Shown here: piece by piece, positions 30,844-40,434 of the stretch | Numbering within the stretch: position 1 is the stretch's first letter | Layout: each line of letters opens with the position of its first letter | DNA from: Lodderomyces elongisporus | Lineage: Eukaryota > Ascomycota > Pichiomycetes > Serinales > Debaryomycetaceae | Assembly (NCBI RefSeq): GCF_030384665.1 | Contig: NC_083678.1 | Location: 434,001 to 498,000, forward strand | Length of the DNA: 64,000 bases | Reading direction: 5' to 3' | Position numbers and translations under genes: made by a program | Notes under the pieces: generated by a model | What the model was told of the DNA's origin: nothing | Seen by the model: only the letters and a program-made list of their open reading frames with translations | Databases searched by the model: none

Positions 30844-32829
30844 ATGACAGTTGAAATCCAAGAAAAGTATAAACCGCAAGTACCGCGAGAAGTCGAGGTC
30901 AGGCTTGGAAAAGGCGTGGCAGGAACATTGGCTATACCGCATGCGTTTGAAGCAGAAAACCCTTTTGAAGACAACTTGGTTCCAGCGACACATAAAGTGG
31001 CATTAATCTTACATGGCCAAGGTGGCCACAGAAACTATGTTTACCAAAAGCATTTGGCGCATAGGTTGGCACATGACTTGGGTATGCTCAGTTTAAGAAT
31101 TGATTTCAGAGGATGCGGAGACTCTGCAGATAATGCTGATGCAAAGGAAGGAAGGGCCTTGCTGCAGGATGTTGAAGATATTCAAGCTGCCGCCGAATTC
31201 ATCAAAAGTGGAGAACTAAATGGTCTTGGTATTGACTTGACTTTGAGTGCAGTCATTTCCCATTCACGTGGTGGAGTCGCAATGTTTCTTTGGGCTTTAG
31301 AACAAGATGCCTTGATGAAAAAAGGTGATCCAAAAGCAATAATTGTCCCAAATTTAATCAATTGTGCTGCTAGGTACACATCAAAGACAGTATTGGAAAG
31401 ATATAGTGCCTTTGTTGACTATGATTACATCCCTGATGTTACCACATTTAGATATGGGAAATACATCAAGCATGATTTGTCTGCAAGAGAAATCATCACC
31501 TTGTCTAAACCCGATTTCAGCCTGTTGACATCGTTATCAAGGGATTGGTCGTGTCTCAGTATATACGGATTGGAGGATGCAATAATTCCACGCTACGATA
31601 GTGCGAACTTTGCCAATGCTTTGAATAGAGGACCATTGTCGCATACCTTGAAATTGATTCCTGATGCTGATCACAATTTCTTTGGCCATAAGGAGATTGA
31701 ACCAGATGACGATTTGTCCGATGTTAACCCTTTGAACTTGCCCTTGAAAGGAACTAATAAAGTCAATTACAATTTCCTTGTTTGCGACTATATTATAGAA
31801 TACCTTTCACCACAAAATGAATTGGAACGGTTTTTGAGTTCAACAAGCGAAATCGGTAGTGTACCAAGATGGAAAAACGTTGAAGGTGTTAGCAATTTTA
31901 GAGACACGGGAGGTTGGAGAATCCACAATCCAACATATAAATTGACTGATGGAGATAGCAAAAGTGATGATGCAGATCATCATGTGTATTATGTGAAACC
32001 CAACTACGCATTTAGGTGTGCCAATGTTGCTGGGCTCACTGAGCGTGGTCTCGAGACAATTCAAAAGCTTGGTATTAAAGCCATCTTTGATTTGAGATCA
32101 GATGGCGAAATTGCCAAGGATGGATACCCCGAGAATTTGGCCAATTTTGGCATTGAAAGAATACACGCACCTGTGTACTCTAACGATGATTATTCGCCGC
32201 AGGCTATTGCAATTAGATACACCAATCTCATGACATCCTGGTCTACATATGTCAATGTTTATGAGGATATGCTTGAATTCGGTGTTGACTCGTTTAAGAC
32301 TGTGTTTCGTTATATTTTGGAGCAGAACAAGCCTTTTTTGTTTCATTGCACTGCCGGAAAGGATCGTACTGGAATCTTGGGTATGTTGATTTTACTTCTC
32401 GCAGGGGTTGATAAAGATACAATTGGCAAGGAGTATGAGTTGACCACCATAGGGTTGAAACCTGATCACCCAGTACTCAAGAGCAAGTTTATTGAAACCG
32501 TTACAAAATTGAAGGAGAAATTGGGCGGAGGCGAGGCTAGTGATATTGAAAATTTGATTTCTCAAGGTAGGAAAAGTTGGACTTTGGAGGATGATGGGTT
32601 CAACAATTTGATTAGTTCAAGGTATGAAGCGATGTTGGCAACCATCGCCCATTTCAATTCTACATATGGAGATATAATCAACTACATGAGGGATAAGTTG
32701 GGTTTCAACGATGAAGAGATTAAACAGATTTATGAGAATTTGGTTGTTGTGGACCCTCAGAATTATGGGTTTGAAGTTAGCTCGAGCTTGGTTTGGAATC
32801 ATAGAAATGTCGGACGCGCCAAGTTTTAA
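30844..32829 (+). CDS. Two-domain protein: alpha/beta hydrolase fused to protein tyrosine phosphatase-like domain
   Basis: 661 residues, one uninterrupted frame. Residues about 45-320 form an alpha/beta-hydrolase: HGQGGH oxyanion region, LSLRIDFRGCGDS, nucleophile elbow S-H-S-R-G-G (S141, with the usual first Gly replaced by Ser), probable acid D245 (GLEDAIIPR) and His277 (DADHNFF). Residues about 340-650 form a tyrosine-phosphatase domain of the Y_phosphatase3 kind: EGVSNFRDTGGW, YAFRCANVAGLTERGLE, KAIFDLRSDGEI and the P-loop HCTAGKDRTG (C502, R508). Both active sites look intact. I recognise the families, not a named gene. The hydrolase substrate is unknown; the phosphatase family acts on phosphotyrosine or phosphoinositides. 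Start ATG 30844 sits just after a pyrimidine-rich leader; no signal peptide is evident, so cytosolic by inference. Confidence 0.9.
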   Translation: MTVEIQEKYKPQVPREVEVRLGKGVAGTLAIPHAFEAENPFEDNLVPATHKVALILHGQGGHRNYVYQKHLAHRLAHDLGMLSLRIDFRGCGDSADNADAKEGRALLQDVEDIQAAAEFIKSGELNGLGIDLTLSAVISHSRGGVAMFLWALEQDALMKKGDPKAIIVPNLINCAARYTSKTVLERYSAFVDYDYIPDVTTFRYGKYIKHDLSAREIITLSKPDFSLLTSLSRDWSCLSIYGLEDAIIPRYDSANFANALNRGPLSHTLKLIPDADHNFFGHKEIEPDDDLSDVNPLNLPLKGTNKVNYNFLVCDYIIEYLSPQNELERFLSSTSEIGSVPRWKNVEGVSNFRDTGGWRIHNPTYKLTDGDSKSDDADHHVYYVKPNYAFRCANVAGLTERGLETIQKLGIKAIFDLRSDGEIAKDGYPENLANFGIERIHAPVYSNDDYSPQAIAIRYTNLMTSWSTYVNVYEDMLEFGVDSFKTVFRYILEQNKPFLFHCTAGKDRTGILGMLILLLAGVDKDTIGKEYELTTIGLKPDHPVLKSKFIETVTKLKEKLGGGEASDIENLISQGRKSWTLEDDGFNNLISSRYEAMLATIAHFNSTYGDIINYMRDKLGFNDEEIKQIYENLVVVDPQNYGFEVSSSLVWNHRNVGRAKF

Positions 32830-32970
32830 GTATCTTTGTATGGTACATCACTAATTTATAGAATTGGACATTATTTAGAATTAAACTCTGTTGTTTTTTT
32901 TACTCCTTCTCCTTCTTTTTCTTTTTTTCCTTTTTTCCTTTTCCTTTTCTTTTTTTCCTGTATTTTTCCA

Positions 32971-33483
32971 TCACATTATGGGCAATGGTCGATGTTTGAA
33001 GATCATTTTCGCTTTAATTATATCAATCATTTGTACTTTTTCTGTAGACTCAGATGCATCGTCTTTATCTTTGTCATTTTGATCATCTTCCAAGTTCATC
33101 CCATTGGCACCACTTAAAGGGATCTTTAACAAGCCCAATGGAGTATCCAATTTGACAATATTTCCAATCAACCGTTGGCTCTTGCCTATGAAAAGTGTCA
33201 CTTTACTTTCGTCCTTTTTGTCAAACTCTAGATGTCCAAATTTTACAGCATCGTAAATATCATCGACTGTGATGTATGGTGAATCACTGGTTTGTGGGGT
33301 TTGTGTAGTACCAACTGGTCTATGATCTGGTAAGTTTAATTCACCTTGTATTTCAAGCACAGCTAGCCCATGTGGGGTCATTACTGTTGAGAGTGAATCG
33401 TTTCCTCTCGGCAGTAATCCTTCCTCTGCTTCTATAGTGTTGTTTGAGCATATAGGTGTGCAATCAATTGTAGCTGTTGGCAT
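32971..33483 (-). CDS. CTF8: Ctf8 subunit of the Ctf18-RFC clamp loader
   Basis: 170 residues. The conserved Ctf8 core is present: HGLAVLEIQGELNLP, then DAVKFGHLEFD, KVTLFIGKSQRLIGNIVKL and TPLGLLKIP. The N-terminus is a variable linker, and an acidic insertion (DDQNDKDKDD) precedes the C-terminal VQMIDIIKAKMIFKHRP, the segment that in the family contacts Ctf18/Dcc1. Known role: Ctf18-Dcc1-Ctf8 loads PCNA and supports sister-chromatid cohesion. It is convergent with the upstream hydrolase gene, only about 140 bp between stops. S. cerevisiae Ctf8 is 133 residues, so this one is moderately longer. Confidence 0.92.
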   Translation of the reverse strand: MPTATIDCTPICSNNTIEAEEGLLPRGNDSLSTVMTPHGLAVLEIQGELNLPDHRPVGTTQTPQTSDSPYITVDDIYDAVKFGHLEFDKKDESKVTLFIGKSQRLIGNIVKLDTPLGLLKIPLSGANGMNLEDDQNDKDKDDASESTEKVQMIDIIKAKMIFKHRPLPIM

Positions 33484-35871
33484 CGTTGTTGGGGGTAGTA
33501 ATTGTTATTGTTATTGTTGTTGTTGCTGTCAAAGTAGCAGTGTATCTTTTAAACGAATCATTGAAAACATCTTGTGACGCGTATGTATTGTAAAGGGAGG
33601 GATGAAAGGAAAAAAAAATATTAAAAAATTGAAATTAAAATAAAAAAAAATTAAATTAAAAAAAAAATTAAAAAATTAAAAAAATTTCAAGATTTCAAGA
33701 GAGTGAGAAATGAACTTGATCTGATAGCGAATATTATTATTTTTTTTCTTCATCAATAGACATTTGGCAAACGTCATGAGCTTGAAAGTTCAAATGTAGA
33801 GTATACAATTGTCAAAGTGGACTAAAAATAGTTGAAACTTGAAAGAAAGTTGCACTAGCAATATATATATATATATATATTTTGTTGTGTGCTTTTTAGA
33901 GTAAAAAGTGGTTAAATTTTCACAACAAAACCTTGTAATACTAATGAGATGAAAAAATTCTAATAAAGATTCGCTGGTGTTCATAAAAAAGATGCAAATG
34001 TTTAGAAACTCCACAGTATGCTATATATCAATTGAATCAAGCTGGAACATGTGGGCCAATCATTTCTGCCATCATCTCATCTTAATGATGTCAGTAACTG
34101 GTATCATTAACTACCACAGCATTTGAAATACTTTTTCTTTAGAGGTAGTCTTGAACTATTTCGTATAGTGACAAATGAAATCATCATATTAAAAGACGGT
34201 GCATCTAACTGAATATTTGAAATTACCCAAGAACGTATTTCAATTTACATCGTCTATGGATTGTGGATTGTGGCCCGTATATTTCAAATTTTCCCAAATC
34301 ACAATTTTTCAATTTCTTTTCTTTTCTATACCATTATGTTGATGTTGTTGATGTTGTTGTTTTTGTTCCTTTTGTTTTGTTTTGTTGGGACTTGGAAGAA
34401 CAAAGAGGAAAACAAAAGCATGGGAAATTTAACTCCGTAAGTCGCATCAACGGCTGTCAATAAAATCCGCACAGTGCATCCTTATAACAGCAGTTTCAAA
34501 CCCCTGGTTTACTTTTTTTTTATTGTCTCTTTTCTTCTGAATTTTTTCTTCCTTGTCAATCATTGTAGATAAAAAAAAAAACAAAATTACATCCGGGAAA
34601 TACTAATAACAGTCAAGAGAGTTATACTTTTTTTTGGCGAAAGAATAGCCCGTTTGCGCTTGAAAGGTTAAATGTATGCATGTAAAACAAAGAAAAGTTT
34701 CAATAGAAGAAAGACAACAAAATTTGAAAAAAAAAAACTTATATTTTTCAAGATGAAAATGTACATCAGAATAAAAGTTTACCTTTAATCTTAAATATGA
34801 TATAGGGGGAAGTGAATAAGAGAAGCAAAGGAAGGTTTCAAATCACAAAGATTTAGTATCATTCCCTAGACTTGACTAACCTCGCCGTTTTTTCGTTGTT
34901 GTATAACTTCTTTTAAAGATAAATTATCCTTTTTTTTTTCTCTGCACATTTAAACTTCTTCGCTAAACATACCTTAATGTGAAACTCCGGAAAAGAGAGG
35001 TATTGACCAATCATGAAATTTAGCTTGTTAGTGTGTTGATGTAGTTGTTTGTTGTTTTTTTTTCGGGTGGTTAGGTAGACTAAATAGGAAAGTGGCATTG
35101 TTCCGGGATATGCAAGTGCTCTCAAAACATTCCTAATTAGGAAAGGTTATTGCCCTGTAAAACATCACAAAAACGCACAGACACACAATTAATGCAATAC
35201 AATACAACAACACAACAATACAACAAAACAACAATACTATAATAAAGTAGGTGGAAGGAAAAGAAAAGAAAAGAAGAAGTTGCAAAAGAATGAAAGAAAG
35301 AGAATTTTGCATTATCACCCATCATGACGGAATTATACTGCAATGATAATGTTGAGGATGATGCATGATTCAAATTACGCAAATGCGATGGTTTACACAA
35401 ATAGGATCAGATGATTTGTTGGGTAGCAAGTGATTGCTCCTTGCATAGGATGGATTACTACAAAACTTCTTCATTTCAATGTTGCAATGCGGTCTAAAAA
35501 TTTAGAAAAAAAAATACAAAAAAAAAAAGGGAAGCAAAAATCTGGATCACGAATATTAGTACATACACACAAGGAAACTTATATGCATCAATGTGAATGA
35601 ACATGTATATGTATTTGTATATATATATATATATATATGGGTATATACCCCTCTTTGACCCAATACTGGTCCCCTCCCCTCCCCCCTGCTTTTTTTTTCT
35701 TTTGATCTTTCCTAGAATGTGATCCTTAGAGCTGAAAGCATTAATCCCAATAAACAACAAGCACGGACTATCATCAATCAACAAGTCGCTTGAATATTAT
35801 TACAATTACTACCTGTACCGTTATTCCACCCCCCAACCAGTAACCAAAACCCAGCAACCACTACTATAGTC
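33484..35871. other. Divergent intergenic region CTF8 / membrane-protein gene
   Basis: 2.4 kb, very AT-rich: A/T tracts at 33610-33690, TA tracts at 33861-33882 and 35618-35638, and ACAAC-type repeats at 35204-35236. I searched both strands for tRNA boxes and TACTAAC-centred introns and found no convincing gene. Confidence 0.55.
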
Positions 35872-37407
35872 ATGACGTTGACATTGCCTAATATACATGA
35901 GTATACAGCTGTTCATGGGCTAATGAGACTACTACAGCACCAAAACAATTACCCAGACCCTGGATCCGGTGCACACGTGTTATCAGCACAAGCCAGAAAC
36001 CTTTTAGGCCCCAATATACCAGATGTGATGGTTGGTTACACGGTTGCAATGCAATATAACCTATTTGGTGACTACCCATTTACCAAGGATATAGCTCCGT
36101 CGGCTGTCTTTACTGCATTGTTTGGACTTGTCTTGGTGGCACACCTCACCATTTTCACCATCAATTACTCCCGTGGCCACTATTTTTGGCCCCAGATTGG
36201 CTTTATCGTTTACGCTATTTGCAGGCTATTAGGTTTTGCTTTGAGAATAGCATGGTCTCACGACTTGAGTAATACGGGTATTGGTGTTACCGGTGAAGTA
36301 TTTTTGATTCTCCCAACTGTATTGCTTCCCAGCTATAATTTAATATTGGCGCAACGTATATTCACGTGGAGACATCCAGTAGGAGGCTCACGCAGACTAT
36401 TCTGGAACCTTATGTTGACGTTGTACGCAGTTGTTGCCGGTGTAGTTGCCATGACCATTGTTGCTTCGACTTGTATGAATATATACTTGTTGGGAGCACC
36501 AAACTTTCAAAGGTATATTCACGTTATTCAGGCCTCATCGATTTTGATTATTACCTACTCGTTAACGGCTGTTGCTTTGATTGCGTTGGCATTTTTCTTC
36601 AAGCCAACCAGAAAGGATGAGAATTTGTGCACCTACCAACCATGGTGGATCGAATCGTTCTCGCCTTTTTACTTTGTACGCAAGGGTGAGCCACAAGAGG
36701 CAGCAATGAGTTTCTTGAAGAGGAATCACAACCACCGTTTTGCCATTAGAGTCATTGCAGCAACACACCATCATTACAAAATGGTTAAGGGCCTTACGAC
36801 TGAGCGTGGAGACTTGACGCATAACACATCAATGATGATCATTGCTGCAACTACGTTGATTATCCTTATTGGTGCCATTTTGCGTTCGGTGGTGTGTTTC
36901 CAAGCGCGTATAATGTACGAGCGTTCGGCCGTGGGATCAGCTGCGATGATGTATGTATGGTGGGGAGGCCTTGAAATCGTGGTTAACATTTTGTACCTCG
37001 TCGGTAGAGTTGACTTGAGGTTCTACAGACCAGACAGATTGCCCAAGCATATTCAACATATCAATACTGCAGAACAATCATTATATCCATCTGAAATTGA
37101 AAGTACCGTGGATATTGATGAACATGGTAGGGTCATTGAATCTGGTAATCACAGCATAAAGGAAGAAGATTATGATACCGATAAGACTGACGAATCAAGA
37201 AACAGCAGTGACACTGATGAATTTTACTTTTATGATGGACCAGCTGCGGGAGGTGAAGATACAAGTTTCAGTAGTCCCGAATCGCAATATGTACCAGATA
37301 TAAATGGGCAAAAGGGTTCTCGAGCATCACAACTCGCGCGCAAAAAACCTCAACTTCCATACCCTAATAACGAAAAGTCAGATGCAGAATCTGATTTCCA
37401 ATTCTAG
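35872..37407 (+). CDS. Predicted multispanning membrane protein, unknown function
   Basis: 511 residues with about seven hydrophobic helices: roughly residues 80-100, 107-127, 140-160, 180-205, 220-245, 320-343 and 355-375. Between helices five and six is a loop of about 75 residues with YQPWWIESFSPFYFV. The C-terminal ~110 residues are hydrophilic and acidic with Ser/Asp clusters (DTDKTDESRNSSDTDEFYFY), likely a cytosolic, phosphorylatable tail ending in SDAESDFQF. No cleavable signal is obvious; the N-terminal ~75 residues are hydrophilic. The layout resembles a fungal uncharacterised seven-helix family (possibly DUF3112), but I cannot confirm that. RTA1-like lipid proteins or orphan GPCRs are alternatives. 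Start ATG 35872 follows a C/A-rich leader. Confidence 0.8.
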   Translation: MTLTLPNIHEYTAVHGLMRLLQHQNNYPDPGSGAHVLSAQARNLLGPNIPDVMVGYTVAMQYNLFGDYPFTKDIAPSAVFTALFGLVLVAHLTIFTINYSRGHYFWPQIGFIVYAICRLLGFALRIAWSHDLSNTGIGVTGEVFLILPTVLLPSYNLILAQRIFTWRHPVGGSRRLFWNLMLTLYAVVAGVVAMTIVASTCMNIYLLGAPNFQRYIHVIQASSILIITYSLTAVALIALAFFFKPTRKDENLCTYQPWWIESFSPFYFVRKGEPQEAAMSFLKRNHNHRFAIRVIAATHHHYKMVKGLTTERGDLTHNTSMMIIAATTLIILIGAILRSVVCFQARIMYERSAVGSAAMMYVWWGGLEIVVNILYLVGRVDLRFYRPDRLPKHIQHINTAEQSLYPSEIESTVDIDEHGRVIESGNHSIKEEDYDTDKTDESRNSSDTDEFYFYDGPAAGGEDTSFSSPESQYVPDINGQKGSRASQLARKKPQLPYPNNEKSDAESDFQF

Positions 37408-37863
37408 TTGCTTGTTTGTTTTATTGCAAGAGTATGCTATTTATTTATATTTTCATTTTTTTCTCTTTATGTATGTAATATTTTTATAGAGCAATTTACT
37501 AATGATATCGATGATAACCATGATAAAGATAACAACTGTAATGCATGTTGAAAGGAGGGAAAAGAAAAAGAAGAAAAAGAAAAAGTAAACAATACAAAAA
37601 AAAAGGTAAAAAAAAAAATTGAAAAAAGGGTAATGGACATTTAAGTAATATAAAATTATTTGATAATGCGCGCGCCGCATTCTCATCGCAAATTAGAAAG
37701 ATCAACTTTCACTACACCTTTCCAAAACCTTTGTTTAAATCTTTCTTAAAGATTGTCTCAGTGCAGATATCTCCACAGCCATCACCATCACCACCACCAC
37801 TGTTACAACTACCACCACTATTACTCCTATTCCTACTACTGCTTTTACCACTATTTAGAAGCA
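37408..37863. other. BUD23 upstream region
   Basis: About 450 bp. It holds A-rich tracts, a GC-rich element GCGCGCCGCAT (37670-37680) and, from 37753, an in-frame His/Tyr-rich leader (ACC/CAT/CAC repeats) preceding the BUD23 start. Confidence 0.6.
37670..37680. promoter_or_regulatory. GC-rich element GCGCGCCGCAT
   Basis: An 11-bp GC-rich sequence in AT-rich DNA, 184 bp before BUD23. An identical copy lies at 42643-42653. It contains a CGCGC core like that of Rsc3/Rsc30-type sites; the binding factor is unknown. Confidence 0.35.
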
Positions 37864-38676
37864 ATGTCTAGACCAGAAGAGCTTGCTCCACCCGAGGTGT
37901 TTTATAATGACACAGAATCATTCAAATATACATCTTCGACTCGTGTACAGCACATCCAGGCCAAGATGACATTACGAGCCTTGGAACTACTAAACCTTGA
38001 TTCAGAGCAACCACACTTTATTCTTGATCTAGGGTGTGGGTCAGGTCTCTCGGGCGAGATTCTTACCGAGGAGGGTTATAATTGGGTTGGTATGGATATT
38101 TCCCCCAGTATGTTGGCTACTGCCTTGGATAGAGACGTTGAGGGAGACTTGTTCCTTGCCGATTTGGGTAATGGAGTGCCATTCCGTGCAGGTACATTTG
38201 ACGCTGCCATCTCCATCTCAGCGATCCAGTGGTTATGTAACGCCGATACTGCTGGTGTTGATCCCAAAAAGAGATTATTGTATTTTTTCAACACATTGTA
38301 TGCGTCGCTAAAGAGAGGTGGGAAGTTTGTTGCACAATTTTATCCCAAAAACGATCAACAGACAGAGAGTATAATGAATGCAGCCAAAGTTGCTGGGTTT
38401 GGCGGTGGTGTTGTGTTGGATGATCCAGAACTGAAAAGTAAAAAGAAGTATTACTTGGTGTTGACTGCGGGTGTTTCTGAACGAAATATCAATTTAGCTG
38501 GTGCTGAGATGGAGGTGGATGCAAAGAATGATAGAAAGGAAAATAGGAAAAAGAGAAAGTTGGCTGAGTCTCGAAAAGAATATATCAATAGAAAGAAGGA
38601 GACTATGAGGAGGAGAGGTAGAAAAGTTGCCGAAGACTCCAAGTTCACTGGTCGTAAGAGAAAGCATAGATTTTGA
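37864..38676 (+). CDS. BUD23: 18S rRNA guanine-N7 methyltransferase Bud23
   Basis: 270 residues. Begins MSRPEELAPPEVFYND, as in yeast. SAM-binding Rossmann fold: FILDLGCGSGLSGEILTEEG (motif I) and WVGMDISPSMLATAL; catalytic-domain signature FDAAISISAIQWLCNAD; then GGKFVAQFYPKNDQQ. The basic C-terminal nucleolar segment ends RRGRKVAEDSKFTGRKRKHR. Known role: with Trm112, makes m7G in 18S rRNA and aids 40S maturation. The frame extends upstream to an ATG at 37753 through a His/Tyr-rich repeat, which is not homologous and is excluded. CTG at codon 190 (38431-38433) lies in DDPE-x-KSKKKYYLVL, where S. cerevisiae has Ser, direct support for CUG-Ser decoding. Confidence 0.96.
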   Translation: MSRPEELAPPEVFYNDTESFKYTSSTRVQHIQAKMTLRALELLNLDSEQPHFILDLGCGSGLSGEILTEEGYNWVGMDISPSMLATALDRDVEGDLFLADLGNGVPFRAGTFDAAISISAIQWLCNADTAGVDPKKRLLYFFNTLYASLKRGGKFVAQFYPKNDQQTESIMNAAKVAGFGGGVVLDDPELKSKKKYYLVLTAGVSERNINLAGAEMEVDAKNDRKENRKKRKLAESRKEYINRKKETMRRRGRKVAEDSKFTGRKRKHRF

Positions 38677-39127
38677 TGCGCTTGGCAAAAGGGAGAGAGA
38701 AAAAGGAGAAGAAGGAGGAGAAGGAGGAGAAGGAGGAGAAGAAGAAGAGGTAGAACATACAGAGTATTTGAAATTCAGTTTGACTATACAAGAAGTAAAT
38801 TTTATTGAACCAGGAAGAGTCTTGAGTGTTCTAAATGGAGTATTTGGCAAATTATAAATGTAATACTGTAATGCTCTTTTTTTTTCATTGTTGTATATGT
38901 ATAACTATTTCGCGGTAGTCTTTTGGTGTCTCTTGTTACAACAAACCAACTGAACAGAAGAGCGAAGAAAAAAAAAATTGGAGAAAAGAAAATGAAAAAA
39001 AAGTATCAAAGCAGAAAAAAAATAAAAAAAACCATACCAATTCGAAAAAAAACTGAGCTTGAAATTTACATTGTCGTTTTGGCGTATTACTCAAATATAC
39101 AACAACACCATTTGTAACGATATCAAC
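38677..39127. other. Intergenic region BUD23 / IMG1
   Basis: 450 bp with a GGAGAA-type purine repeat (38693-38750) and A-rich tracts. No gene seen. Confidence 0.6.
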
Positions 39128-39813
39128 ATGTTCAAGTCAGTAACACGATCTTTGGCACTTAGGCCGACATTTATCCAACCAGTGAGAGCATTCCGCTATT
39201 TAAAGAAAAGTATGTCTTAGCCATTTGGTTGGCACAAAGAATCAGGGGGAAGAAGAGTAGGAGATATATTGAAGCATAAATATATGTATATATATATATG
39301 TCTATGAATATGTACAATATGTACCAATGAGCTTTGTACTAACATTTGAAAACAGCATTACCTACAGTTTATGAGCCACTTCCACCAAAGAGAAATGGTG
39401 AAAATATCATGCACTATGTACAGAAACAAATGCTAGCCAAGCATGATCCTACAGGAAAAAGAAGAGCGCTTCTCGATTCGCTGAATGGGTTACGTGCGGG
39501 AGACATGATTAAGATATCATTCACAAACAGAAATGATGTTATTGGAAGAATCATTGCCATCAAGAGAGGATATATGAACTTGGGATCAAGTATATTATTG
39601 AGAACCAAGTTGGGAAGAGTTGGGTCTGAGATCAGAGTTCCGGTTTACAATCCCAACATTAGAAATATTGAATTGCTTCATAAACCAGAGAAATACTTGC
39701 CAAGACGTACACAATACTATATCAGAGAAAAGAGGATAGATGTTGGTGATGTTGAAGCATTTGTGAAACGACACCAAGCTGAAAAGGAGAAAGCAAATTC
39801 CGAGCAGAAATAA
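39128..39813 (+). CDS. IMG1: Mitochondrial large-subunit ribosomal protein bL19m, spliced
   Basis: Two exons: 39128-39209 and 39356-39813, giving 179 residues (S. cerevisiae Img1 169). Exon 1 encodes a mitochondrial presequence (MFKSVTRSLALRPTFIQPVR, rich in R/K/S/T with no acids). The intron is 146 nt: donor GTATGT at 39210, TACTAAC at 39337-39343, acceptor AACAG at 39355; it contains a TATATA tract. The join keeps frame (A + CA). The mature part carries the L19 core: RAGDMIKISFTNRNDVIGRI, RGYMNLGSSILLRTKLGRVG and VPVYNPNIRNIELLHK. Known role: intersubunit-bridge region of the mitoribosome, needed for mitochondrial translation. Reading exon 2 alone from 39346 would lose the targeting sequence. 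Confidence 0.92.
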
Positions 39814-39944
39814 CTACATCAGTAAAGTAATAGCACTGTAAATAGTGAAAAACCTGACTAATAATGCAATAGCTGAAGTAGATAGCTGAAATAGATGGCC
39901 AAATTATTTGTAACAAAATTTATTAAAATTAATAAATGGAAAAT

Positions 39945-39957
39945 AAATATATATATA

Positions 39958-39991
<34 letters not shown>
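39945..39991. repeat. (TA)n microsatellite
   Basis: Long TATATA run in the 3' region between IMG1 and the convergent GSKIP-domain gene. Confidence 0.85.
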
Positions 39992-39995
<4 letters not shown>

Positions 39996-40104
39996 GAAGG
40001 GAATGAGACAGAACAGTGTTTGCAAGCGTTTAAAAGAATTGAAATTGCCAAGGGTGATGCTGTTTTTCCATCTCCAGTATTGGTGCACGAAAACAAGCAT
40101 GTTC

Positions 40105-40434
40105 CTAATCACTTATATCACTTTGACTCTTTTGTAGTATCTCGAGTTTTCTAATAAGTTCATTACCAAACTGATTGCAAAATGTTGGACTTATTGATTG
40201 CATTAATGCTTCGAAGGTTTCAAAATGTTGTGAAACTTTTCCATCACCATTATCATCAAGGACTCGAAATTGGTACCATCCACCAAGATTGACGGTGATT
40301 TTGATAGTTTCACCTTCGACGGTCTGTATTTTCAAATATTCAATTGCATCTTTAACTAGTCGTGCTTGTGGGAATAAAGATTTATATTCATTGTAAATTG
40401 TGTTTAGTTCCGTATGTCGCTGAGTTTCATCCAT
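40105..40434 (-). CDS. Small GSKIP-domain protein
   Basis: 109 residues. N-terminal helix (LNTIYNEYKSLFPQARLVKD), then AIEYLKIQTVEGETIKITVN, a variable loop, and the diagnostic end FETFEALMQSISPTFCNQFG, then NELIRKLEILQ, matching the GSKIP-domain pattern (E-T-x-x-x-L-x-x-x-S-P-x-[YF]-x-x-x-F-G-N-x-L-x-x-[RK]-L). In animals GSKIP binds GSK3 and PKA; the domain also occurs in CLU proteins. In yeasts the function of the standalone form is not known to me. Start ATG 40432-40434; an alternate ATG is not needed. Family assignment is from motif recognition only. Confidence 0.65.
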   Translation of the reverse strand: MDETQRHTELNTIYNEYKSLFPQARLVKDAIEYLKIQTVEGETIKITVNLGGWYQFRVLDDNGDGKVSQHFETFEALMQSISPTFCNQFGNELIRKLEILQKSQSDISD

